A stretch of DNA of 64,000 nucleotides, from contig NZ_CP180191.1 in NCBI RefSeq assembly GCF_047549485.1, positions 1,984,001 through 2,048,000 on the forward strand. The letters are read 5' to 3'. Within the stretch, counting starts at the first letter, position 1, and each line of letters starts with the position of its first letter. This stretch comes from Piscinibacterium candidicorallinum (GTDB lineage: Bacteria > Pseudomonadota > Gammaproteobacteria > Burkholderiales > Burkholderiaceae_C). Made by a program: the position numbers and the translations under genes. The notes beneath the pieces were generated by a model. That model worked only from the letters and a program-made list of their open reading frames with translations. It had not been told where the DNA came from and made no database searches. Shown piece after piece: positions 17,358-25,855 of this stretch.

Positions 17358-18293
17358 TCAGCCGAGTTCCTTGACCAGCTCGGGCACGGCCTCGAACAGA
17401 TCTGCCACCAAGCCGTAGTCCGCCACCTGGAAGATGGGCGCCTCGGGGTCCTTGTTGATGGCCACAATCACCTTGCTGTCCTTCATGCCCGCCAAGTGCT
17501 GGATGGCACCCGAAATGCCGGCCGCCACATACAGCTGCGGCGCGACGATCTTGCCGGTCTGGCCGACCTGCCAATCGTTGGGCGCGTAGCCGGCGTCAAC
17601 CGCAGCGCGCGAGGCACCCATGGCCGCGCCCAGTTTGTCGGCCAGCGGCGTAATGACTTCGGTGAACTTCTCGGCGCTGCCCAGCGCACGGCCGCCGGAG
17701 ACAATGATCTTGGCGGCGGTCAGTTCGGGGCGGTCGCTCTTGACCACCTCGCGGCCCACAAAGGTGCTGGAGCCGCCGGCTGCAACGGCCGTCAGGTTCT
17801 CGACCGCTGCGCTGCCACCGGTGGCAGCCACCGCATCAAACGCGGTGGTGCGCACGGTGATGACCTTCTTGGCGTCGCTGCTCTTGACAGTGGCAATCAC
17901 GTTGCCAGCGTAGATCGGGCGTGTGAAGGTGTCGGCAGACTCAACCGAAAGGATGTCGGAGATCTGTGCCACATCCAGCTTGGCGGCAACGCGCGGCGCG
18001 ACGTTCTTTCCATTAGCAGTCGCCGGGAACAGGATCTGGTCGTAGTTGCCAGCCACGGCCAGCACCTGGGCGGCCACATTCTCGGCCAGCTGGTCGCCCA
18101 GCGCGGCGCTGTCGGCCACGAGCACCTTGGCCACGCCGGCAATCTGCGCGGCGGCGGCGCCTGCGGCGGTACAGCCGCTGCCAGCCACCAGCACGTGAAT
18201 GTCGCCACCGAACTTGGCGGCTGCGGCCACCGTGTTCAGCGTCGCGGGCTTGATGGTCGCGTTGTCGTGTTCTGCGATGATGAGTGCGGTCAT
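17358..18293 (-). CDS. etfA: Electron transfer flavoprotein subunit alpha
   Basis: EtfA binds FAD and, with EtfB, carries electrons from acyl-CoA dehydrogenases to ETF:ubiquinone oxidoreductase. It has 311 residues. The N-terminal half is the alpha/beta domain (TALIIAEHDNATIKPATLNTV). The C-terminal FAD domain has the conserved GRALGSAEKF, GYAPNDWQVGQTGKIVAPQLY and GISGAIQHLAGMKDSKVIVAINKDPEAPIF runs. The gene begins 11 bp after etfB ends, so the two are co-translated, and is followed by its likely client acyl-CoA dehydrogenase. Confidence 0.97.
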   Translation of the reverse strand: MTALIIAEHDNATIKPATLNTVAAAAKFGGDIHVLVAGSGCTAAGAAAAQIAGVAKVLVADSAALGDQLAENVAAQVLAVAGNYDQILFPATANGKNVAPRVAAKLDVAQISDILSVESADTFTRPIYAGNVIATVKSSDAKKVITVRTTAFDAVAATGGSAAVENLTAVAAGGSSTFVGREVVKSDRPELTAAKIIVSGGRALGSAEKFTEVITPLADKLGAAMGASRAAVDAGYAPNDWQVGQTGKIVAPQLYVAAGISGAIQHLAGMKDSKVIVAINKDPEAPIFQVADYGLVADLFEAVPELVKELG

Positions 18294-18304
18294 CGTGCTG
18301 CTCC

Positions 18305-19054
18305 TCAGATGGCCTTGGCTTCGTTCTTGAGCTTCTCAACCAGCGTCTTGACGTCCGGCACCTTGATGCCCGCCTTGCGCGAGGGCGGATCGCTGGCCTT
18401 CAGAAGCGTCAGGCGCGGGGTCACGTCCACACCGAGGTCGGCGGGCTTCACAACATCGAGCTGCTTCTTCTTGGCCTTCATGATGTTGGGCAGCGTGACG
18501 TAGCGCGGTTCGTTCAGGCGCAGATCGGTCGTCACGATGGCGGGCAGCGCGACCTTCAGGGTCTCCAGACCGCCGTCCACTTCACGCGTGACCAACGCGT
18601 CGTTGCCCTCGATCACGACCTTGGAGGCAAAGGTGGCCTGCGGGCGGTCCAGCAGCGCAGCCAGCATCTGGCCGGTCTGGTTGGAGTCGTCGTCGATCGC
18701 CTGCTTGCCCATGATGACGAGCGCGGGCTGTTCCTTCTCCACCAGCGCCTTGAGCAGCTTGGCCACGGCCAGGGGCTGCAGGTCGGCGTCGCTCTCGACG
18801 AGGATTCCGCGGTCTGCACCGATGGCCATGGCCGTGCGCAGGGTTTCCTGGCACTGCGTCACGCCGCAGGACACGGCGATGATCTCGGTGGCCTTGCCGG
18901 CTTCCTTCAGGCGCACAGCCTCTTCAACGGCGATTTCGTCGAAGGGGTTCATGCTCATCTTGACGTTGGCGATGTCTACGCCGCTCTGGTCCGCCTTGAC
19001 GCGAACCTTCACGTTGTAGTCCACCACGCGCTTGACCGGGACCAGGATCTTCAT
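18305..19054 (-). CDS. etfB: Electron transfer flavoprotein subunit beta
   Basis: EtfB has 249 residues, the usual length, and binds AMP while partnering EtfA. Family motifs are MKILVPVKRVVDYNVKVRVK at the start, VKMSMNPFDEIAVEEAVRLKE, the VIMGKQAIDDDSNQTGQMLAA signature of the recognition loop region, and LRLNEPRYVTLPNIMKAKKK. First gene of an etfB-etfA-acyl-CoA dehydrogenase operon. A 16-bp perfect palindrome lies 51 bp upstream of the ATG and is a candidate operator. Confidence 0.97.
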   Translation of the reverse strand: MKILVPVKRVVDYNVKVRVKADQSGVDIANVKMSMNPFDEIAVEEAVRLKEAGKATEIIAVSCGVTQCQETLRTAMAIGADRGILVESDADLQPLAVAKLLKALVEKEQPALVIMGKQAIDDDSNQTGQMLAALLDRPQATFASKVVIEGNDALVTREVDGGLETLKVALPAIVTTDLRLNEPRYVTLPNIMKAKKKQLDVVKPADLGVDVTPRLTLLKASDPPSRKAGIKVPDVKTLVEKLKNEAKAI

Positions 19055-19104
19055 GCCGTGCAGCCTCGATGTGAAGAGTGAAAGGGAATCGTTATTCGGG
19101 GAAC

Positions 19105-19120
19105 TTTACGTATACGTAAA
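19105..19120. promoter_or_regulatory. Palindromic operator upstream of etfBA
   Basis: TTTACGTATACGTAAA is a perfect 16-bp palindrome 51 bp before etfB. Its TTTACG...CGTAAA half-sites resemble, from memory, the MerR-family LiuR-type operators that control branched-chain amino-acid and acyl-CoA catabolism in proteobacteria. No regulator gene lies nearby. The rest of the ~400-bp gap up to the FecR gene shows no coding region. Confidence 0.55.
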
Positions 19121-19455
19121 CCTAAGGATTGTAGGCGTCTACGCAGTGTCAGAGCCAAAATCTAGCACGGTCGTTCGTTTTTGCTGCGCAGCACCAATCG
19201 AGGCGGGACTCCAACCCTGAGCCACTCGCGGCACCATGCCGCGGACGGAACCGATTTCGCCACCTCGGGTCTGCCCGAAGAGCCTTCTGCATTCGGCGAA
19301 TTCGCACACGCCGGCCGTAACAGGGTGTATCGACCGTCAGCCCCATGACGGTCGATGCCGTTAGAGCATCAGACCCGCGCGGCACCCGCGCCGCCAGCAG
19401 GGCCACACAAAGACCTCTCCTCAGAACCGATCACTTCACCAACGAGCCCGCCACC

Positions 19456-21522
19456 ATGCTGCACCGCGCACTGCTCATCCTCACACTGCTCCTTGTCAGC
19501 GTTCCAGCGATCGCCGCGGATGCCGACGACCCACCCGGGCGCGTCGGCCGCATCAGTGCGGTTGAAGGGAGCGTATGGATCACCGACAGTTCCTCACCGT
19601 CACGCTTCGCGCCCACCCAAAACTGGCCGGTTACCTCCGGCACGGCCATCGAGACCGATGAGGACACGCGCACCGAGGTGCGCATCGGCTCCACAGTATT
19701 CCGCTTCGGCCCGGGTACGCGCGCACTGTTCCAGACCCTGGACGACAGCGTGATCCGCATCCGCCTGGACGCAGGCTCAATCGCAGCGCGCTTCCGCAGC
19801 CCGGGCAAGGCACGCGAGACGGTCGTGCTCACACCGCAGGGCAACGTGGTGTTCGTCGATGAAGGCCGCTATCAGGTGAGTGTGGAGCGCGACAACGACG
19901 TGGCCGTGACAGCGTTCCGCGGCATCGCCCGCATGGACGGCCGCAACCAGTCCCTGGCCATTGGCGGCAACCGCCGCGCCGAATTCAGCGCCCGCGGCGG
20001 CGTCCGCCTGGAAGACGCCTGGCGCGATGACTTTGCGCAGTGGGTGGCCGAGCGCGACCGCCGCGATGACAGCCGGCCGCAGCCGCGCTATGTCTCCACC
20101 GAACTCACCGGCTGGGACACGCTCGAGGAGAACGGCCGCTGGGAACGCACCGACAACTACGGCCCCGTCTGGTACCCAACGCGAGTGGCCGTGGGCTGGG
20201 CGCCCTTCCGCTTCGGCCGCTGGATCTGGCTGAACCCCTGGGGCTGGACCTGGGTCGACGCCGCACCCTGGGGCTTTGCGGTCTCGCACTACGGCCGCTG
20301 GAACTACTTCGATGGCCGCTGGGGCTGGATCCCCGGCAGCTATGCCGCAACGCCCGTATGGGCACCCGCGATGGTGGCTTTTGCCGGCGGCAACAGCCGT
20401 TTCTCCTGGAGCGTGTCCTTCGGCGGCCCGAGCGTGGCCTGGGTGCCCCTGGGCCCCAGTGAGGTCTACGTGCCCTGGTACACCGCCCGCCCGACCTACT
20501 GGCAGCATGTCAACCGGCCCATCGTGAACAACGTGACCGTCGTGAACTACGTGTCCAACAACCCGAACAGCCAGGGCTACGTGAACACGAACATCCCCGG
20601 TGCCGTCACGGCCGCCTCGGCGGCGTCCACCTTCGCTCGCGGCGCCGCTGGGCAAGCCGTGGCCGTGAACGGCGTGCGTAGCCAGACCTTCACCGCGGTC
20701 GCGAACGCGGCCGAAGCCAACGCGGCCTTCAACAGCAACCGCATCATCATGCCCAGCGCCAATCCTGCGCCCCTGCCGGCGGCCTCGCCCGCCGTGGCGG
20801 CGGCCGCAGCGGCCGCGGGTGTGAGCCGGCCGGTGCCCGCCGGCGTGTCGGCAGGGGCAGCGGCGGGTGCAGCCGCAGCCGGCAGCACCTTTGCGCCGGG
20901 CGCCCCCGGCCAGGCGGCTGTGCAGAACCCCGGTTCACGCCCCGGCTTCAATGGCAGTGCAGGTGCGGCGGCCGCAGCCGCAGCTGCCGGTCGTACAACC
21001 GCCGGGCCTGCAGCCGGCTCGGTCACCAGCCCGCAAGACGGCGCACCCAACCCGGCGCAGATCGCCCGCCCTGCACCGCCCATGGTGCCCAGCGAAGTTG
21101 CGCCGCGCCGCCCGGACAACAACGCCGCGGCTGCAGCGGCAGCGGCCGCCGCCGGCAATGCCCCGGCGCAGCAGCCGCAGCCCGTAAGCCCGCCGCAGCG
21201 CCAATACTTTGACGTGCGCGACGAACGCCCCCGCGCCAACTACTCGGGCTACGGCAGCGTGGCGCCACGGCCACCGCAGGCCGACGACGTGCGCGCCCGT
21301 GAACCGCACAACGCCGCGCGCGAGGCCGCCCGTCGTGCCGCCCAGCCCGACGCTTCGCCGGTGCGGGAGATGCCGCGGGTTGAAGCCCCCCGCCCGCAGC
21401 CTGCGCCGCGCATTGAGCGGGAGCAGCGCATCGAGCGCGTGGAGCCGCGTGCCGAGCACCGCAGCGAGCAGCGCGCCAGCCAGGTGGCCCGTGAAGCGGC
21501 GCAACGCGCCAACCGGGACTGA
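19456..21522 (+). CDS. FecR-domain / DUF6600 envelope protein with Ala-rich tail
   Basis: A 688-residue secreted protein. Signal peptide: LHRALLILTLLLVSVPAIAADA. Residues ~30-175 are a FecR-like beta-sandwich (GRVGRISAVEGSVWITDS, TEDTRTEVRIG-like EDTRTEVRIGSTVFRFGPGT). Residues ~225-345 are the Trp-rich DUF6600 repeat region (PVWYPTRVAVGWAPFRFG, WIWLNPWGWTWVDAAPWGF, GRWNYFDGRWGWIPGSY). The second half is low complexity: long Ala runs near residues 460-560, Pro/Gln stretches and a charged Arg/Glu C-terminus. The Ala runs and strong codon skew make the tail likely to be variable between strains. Role unknown; no sigma/FecI-type partner is adjacent. Confidence 0.8.
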   Translation: MLHRALLILTLLLVSVPAIAADADDPPGRVGRISAVEGSVWITDSSSPSRFAPTQNWPVTSGTAIETDEDTRTEVRIGSTVFRFGPGTRALFQTLDDSVIRIRLDAGSIAARFRSPGKARETVVLTPQGNVVFVDEGRYQVSVERDNDVAVTAFRGIARMDGRNQSLAIGGNRRAEFSARGGVRLEDAWRDDFAQWVAERDRRDDSRPQPRYVSTELTGWDTLEENGRWERTDNYGPVWYPTRVAVGWAPFRFGRWIWLNPWGWTWVDAAPWGFAVSHYGRWNYFDGRWGWIPGSYAATPVWAPAMVAFAGGNSRFSWSVSFGGPSVAWVPLGPSEVYVPWYTARPTYWQHVNRPIVNNVTVVNYVSNNPNSQGYVNTNIPGAVTAASAASTFARGAAGQAVAVNGVRSQTFTAVANAAEANAAFNSNRIIMPSANPAPLPAASPAVAAAAAAAGVSRPVPAGVSAGAAAGAAAAGSTFAPGAPGQAAVQNPGSRPGFNGSAGAAAAAAAAGRTTAGPAAGSVTSPQDGAPNPAQIARPAPPMVPSEVAPRRPDNNAAAAAAAAAAGNAPAQQPQPVSPPQRQYFDVRDERPRANYSGYGSVAPRPPQADDVRAREPHNAAREAARRAAQPDASPVREMPRVEAPRPQPAPRIEREQRIERVEPRAEHRSEQRASQVAREAAQRANRD

Positions 21523-21604
21523 TCAGCCAATCGCGCTGCGTCCGCACCAGGCCGCACGAGCAAGAACACACACAACAACACCCTCCTCCAGAAGAAGCCT
21601 GCCC

Positions 21605-22591
21605 ATGACCCGCCCAGACATCCGCTCCAAGGTCCGCAAGATCGCCACCCGCTCCGCGCTGCTCGCTGCGTTCGCAGCCGTGCTCACTGCCTGCGGCGGC
21701 GGCTCGGATACCGTGGTCCTCGCCCCGACCGACCCCGCCAGCTTCTCTGACCAGATCGCCCTGCGCGCCACTGCCGCCTCGACCGCCGGCGGGCCGATGA
21801 CGATGCTGATTCCCGGCACCACCGCGCTGGACGCATTGGCGGGCGTAACCTCGGTTGGCCCCTTCCGCACCCAGAACCTCAACATCTCGAGCGCCTGCAC
21901 CAACACGGGCGGCCAGCTGCAATACAGCGCGCAGGATGCTGACAACTCCGGCACATTCACGCAGGGCGATCTGGTGAGCCTGACCTTCACCAACTGCGGC
22001 CAGTCGGCTGACGGCGTGAGCCTGGTCCTGAACGGCTCAATCGACATGACCGTCGCGGTGACGCGTCCGGGCGCAGACGTCGTCAGCACGATCGGCTTCT
22101 CGCCGCGCAACCTCTCCGCGCTCATCAACGGCGTAGCCGGCACCTATGCCGGGCAGCTCGGCATCGAGAACCGCTTCGTCGGCGGCAACCTCAATGGCGC
22201 GGTCGTGATCGCCTACGTGAGCCCGGGGCTGGAAGTGGGCTTCACCGGTGGCCGCGTGGACCGCATCAGCAACGTGCGCTGGGCCTACCAGGAGTCGGCC
22301 AGTGCCGTGAGCCTGTCACCCGCGCAAACCATCACACTGCAGAGCAACGGCGCCACCACGACCTTCTCGGCCAGCACGATCCGCCAGCTTGTCTTCCGGC
22401 GCAGCAGCACCCCGGCGCTGGATGGCGTGCTGATCGACGGCCGCATCGACTACCTCACCGCACGCGACTACATGCGCTCGGTCACGTCGGCCGACAACCA
22501 GCTGCAGATCAGCATCGACTTTGCGGACAACGGCACCTTCGACCGCATCCTCAACATCAGTGCGCCGCAGCTGCTGAACAGTTGGAACTGA
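21605..22591 (+). CDS. Putative lipoprotein, unknown function
   Basis: A 328-residue protein with a signal peptide ending in lipobox LTAC at about residue 30 and then GGGSD, so it should be lipid-anchored. The mature part looks all-beta, with repeated strand-turn units (SLVLNGSIDMTVAV, VVSTIGFSPRNLSALI, LDGVLIDGRIDYLTA) and aspartate/asparagine-rich turns such as AQDADNSGTFTQGD. I recognise no enzyme family. ATG 21605 is 82 bp after the FecR-domain gene on the same strand; the two may form an envelope operon. Confidence 0.65.
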   Translation: MTRPDIRSKVRKIATRSALLAAFAAVLTACGGGSDTVVLAPTDPASFSDQIALRATAASTAGGPMTMLIPGTTALDALAGVTSVGPFRTQNLNISSACTNTGGQLQYSAQDADNSGTFTQGDLVSLTFTNCGQSADGVSLVLNGSIDMTVAVTRPGADVVSTIGFSPRNLSALINGVAGTYAGQLGIENRFVGGNLNGAVVIAYVSPGLEVGFTGGRVDRISNVRWAYQESASAVSLSPAQTITLQSNGATTTFSASTIRQLVFRRSSTPALDGVLIDGRIDYLTARDYMRSVTSADNQLQISIDFADNGTFDRILNISAPQLLNSWN

Positions 22592-22871
22592 CCTTCCGAT
22601 GATCCGCAGCGCTCACGTGCTGCGATGATCTCGCCGGGCTCGCGCCCGGATTGAGGACCTCGACCCCTCGGGCCTTGATGAGCGGCCTAGCTGCGCTTGG
22701 CCCGATGGGGCGCCTCGATGAACGCGACGCGTTGGCAGCGCATCTCAGGAACAAGAAAGCCGCCGCAGTGCGGCTTTCCGCTTGTCTGATGCGGATCTTT
22801 GGGTGGTGCAGACCTTCAATCAGTTGAAAATGAGCATCTTCGTAGCCCGCTTTTCAACGATCATTTGAAAA
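22592..22871. other. Intergenic stretch with hairpin and family-1 repeat
   Basis: The convergent gap holds a stem GAAAGCCGC / GCGGCTTTC (22755-22778) that may end the lipoprotein transcript, fused to a family-1 core (CGGCTTTCCGCTTGTCTGATG, 22770-22791). After it come two similar CAGTTGAAAATGA and CATTTGAAAATCA words (about 22821 and 22862). No gene seen. Confidence 0.55.
22755..22800 (+). repeat. Family-1 dispersed repeat (copy R3) with leading hairpin
   Basis: CGGCTTTCCGCTTGTCTGATG followed by CGGATCTTTGGGTG matches the first half of the element; the second half is not conserved here. The leading arm GCGGCTTTC pairs perfectly with GAAAGCCGC upstream. Confidence 0.6.
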
Positions 22872-23684
22872 TCAAGTCATTCTTGGCGCCTTGGGAGCCG
22901 TTTTGGCCGCCAGAAAGCCGTCAATACCGTCATGTGCAGCCGCCTGCTGCATGCCGCAGGCCATGCTGGCGCCAGCCATCTGGTAGGCCGCGGCGCTGCC
23001 GGTTTCGAGCTGGCGGTAGAACAGGCGCTTGCCCTCGGCCAGGGCGCCGCTGTCCTTGGCGCTGATCGCGGCCACCTTCGCTTCGATCAGCGCATCCAGC
23101 GCGTCGGCGGGCACGGCGGCATTGATGAGCCCAAGCTGTTCGGCCCGCTGCGCGCTGATGAATTCGCCGGTAAGCAGCATCTCCAGCGCCGCCTTGCGAC
23201 CGACGTTGCGCGACAGGGCCACAGCCGGCGTGGCGCAGAACAGGCCCAGGTTGATGCCGCTCACGGCAAAGCGCGCTGCATCGCTCGCGTAGGCCAAGTC
23301 GCAGGCTGCCACCAGCTGGCAGCCTGCCGCCGTGGCGGCGCCCTCCACGCAGGCGATCACGGGTTGGGGTTGCTGCTGGATCTTCAGCATCAGCCGGCTG
23401 CAGCGCGCAAACAGTTCGCGGTGCTGGGCGAACTCGTCCATCGCCATCATTTCCGCAAGATCGTGCCCGGCGCAGAAGGCGCGCCCAGCGCCGCGCAGCA
23501 CGATCACGCGGCAGGCTGCGTGCTGCGCAAGCTGGCCGAGCGCCGCGTCCAGCGCATCCAGCATGGCACCGGACAGCGCATTGAGCTTGCCCGGCGCGTT
23601 CAGTGTGAGCGTGGTGCATCCGCCAGCACCCTCTGTGCGTAGCAGCAGCGGCTGGGGCTCGGCCGGGTTGGCTGTCAGGCTCAT
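22872..23684 (-). CDS. Enoyl-CoA hydratase/isomerase family protein
   Basis: A crotonase-fold protein of 270 residues. The oxyanion-hole segments are AGRAFCAGHDLAEM and CVEGAATAAGCQLVAACDLAYAS, followed by FAVSGINLGLFCATPAVALSRNVGR and the ALEMLLTGEFISAQRAEQLGLIN helix. The GHDL motif and the lack of the usual second Glu (a cysteine region, GLFCATP, instead) fit the enoyl-CoA hydratase-like ECHDC3 subgroup rather than classical FadB. ATG 23684 lies behind AAGGAGACGCC. Substrate not assignable; it is divergent from the moxR gene. Confidence 0.87.
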   Translation of the reverse strand: MSLTANPAEPQPLLLRTEGAGGCTTLTLNAPGKLNALSGAMLDALDAALGQLAQHAACRVIVLRGAGRAFCAGHDLAEMMAMDEFAQHRELFARCSRLMLKIQQQPQPVIACVEGAATAAGCQLVAACDLAYASDAARFAVSGINLGLFCATPAVALSRNVGRKAALEMLLTGEFISAQRAEQLGLINAAVPADALDALIEAKVAAISAKDSGALAEGKRLFYRQLETGSAAAYQMAGASMACGMQQAAAHDGIDGFLAAKTAPKAPRMT

Positions 23685-23859
23685 GGCGTCTCCTTGGGTA
23701 CCTCGTTGCTCCCGGAACAGCGTAGCGCCGGCGGGGGCCGGACAAACCCGCACAGCCCCCGCCACCGGCCCGAAACCAGCGCAAAACTGCGGTTAACTCT
23801 CAGCTTGACCGTTTGCACAGCGGGCGGCCCGACCCATACCCACAAGAACACACCCCTCC

Positions 23860-24822
<963 letters not shown>

Positions 24823-24838
24823 GCGGCTGCATCGTCCC

Positions 24839-25855
24839 ATGCAAGCTGTGCTCGATCGAACCGTCGGCCGCCTGCGCAGGCGCATCGTCAGCCGCGCTCA
24901 GGCCTGGATGTGGCGCAACGAGCAGCCGGCGCGCGAGCCCGTACAACTGCACCGCCGGCGCGTGTACATCCTGCCCACCGGCGCCGGCCTGCTGTTCGCC
25001 GCCGTGCTGGTGTGCATGCTGATCGGTTCGATCAACTATCAGCTCGGGCTGGGCTATCTCTTCACTTTCCTCGTGGGTGCGGTCGGTGTGGTTGCCATGC
25101 ACCGCACGCACGACAACCTACTCGGCCTGTCGATCGACTGCACGGAAACGCGCCCGGCCCACGCTGGCGGAGACGCCGGCTTCGTGCTGCGACTGACCAA
25201 TCCGCACCGGCACACCCGCGCGGGGCTGCGCCTGTCCCTGGATGGGCAGACCCTGGCTGAGGATGTGCATCTTCAGCCCAGCGAAAGCCGCGACGTGCTG
25301 ATCAAGCTGCCGACCACGCGCCGCGGCTGGCTGGCCGCGCCGCGCCTGCGCATCGACACCATCTTCCCGCTGGGCATGTTTCGCGCCTGGTCCTACTACT
25401 GGCCGGCGCAGCGCGCGCTGGTGTATCCGGCGCTTTCGGCCACCGCCGCGCCGCCCGGCGGCCTGGGCAAGGGCGCGGGCGCTTCACGCAGCGGTTCCGG
25501 GCAGGATGCGTTCTCCCACGTCACACCCTACCAGCCGGGTGAGGACGTGCGCCGCCTGCACTGGCGCGCCTTTGCGCGTGACCAACTGGCCCTGCGCGTG
25601 CATGAAGGCGAGGCCGGCGAGGAGAACGTCTTTCGACTGGACAGCCTGCTGCCGGACGTGCCGCTGGAAGAAGCGCTCTCCCGTCTGGCTACGGCCGTGG
25701 TGCACTCAGACCAGCGCCGCGCCCGCTTTGCGCTGGTGCTGGGCCAGGAAACACCCGTGATGTCGTCCGGCGAGGCGCACCGCCATGCGTGTCTGGCCCG
25801 ACTGGCGACCTACGGCTTGCGCACGACGGCGACGCAATCGGAGCGTGCAGCGTGA
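24839..25855 (+). CDS. DUF58 domain membrane protein
   Basis: The 338-residue product has two closely spaced membrane helices (TGAGLLFAAVLVCMLIGSIN and YLFTFLVGAVGVVAMH). A cytoplasmic domain follows with the DUF58 signature YQPGEDVRRLHWRAFARDQLALRVHEGE. DUF58 proteins resemble von Willebrand factor A folds and are encoded with MoxR ATPases. Start ATG 24839 lies 17 bp after moxR. Its stop overlaps the GTG start of the transglutaminase gene (GTGA at 25852-25855), which points to translational coupling. Confidence 0.9.
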   Translation: MQAVLDRTVGRLRRRIVSRAQAWMWRNEQPAREPVQLHRRRVYILPTGAGLLFAAVLVCMLIGSINYQLGLGYLFTFLVGAVGVVAMHRTHDNLLGLSIDCTETRPAHAGGDAGFVLRLTNPHRHTRAGLRLSLDGQTLAEDVHLQPSESRDVLIKLPTTRRGWLAAPRLRIDTIFPLGMFRAWSYYWPAQRALVYPALSATAAPPGGLGKGAGASRSGSGQDAFSHVTPYQPGEDVRRLHWRAFARDQLALRVHEGEAGEENVFRLDSLLPDVPLEEALSRLATAVVHSDQRRARFALVLGQETPVMSSGEAHRHACLARLATYGLRTTATQSERAA

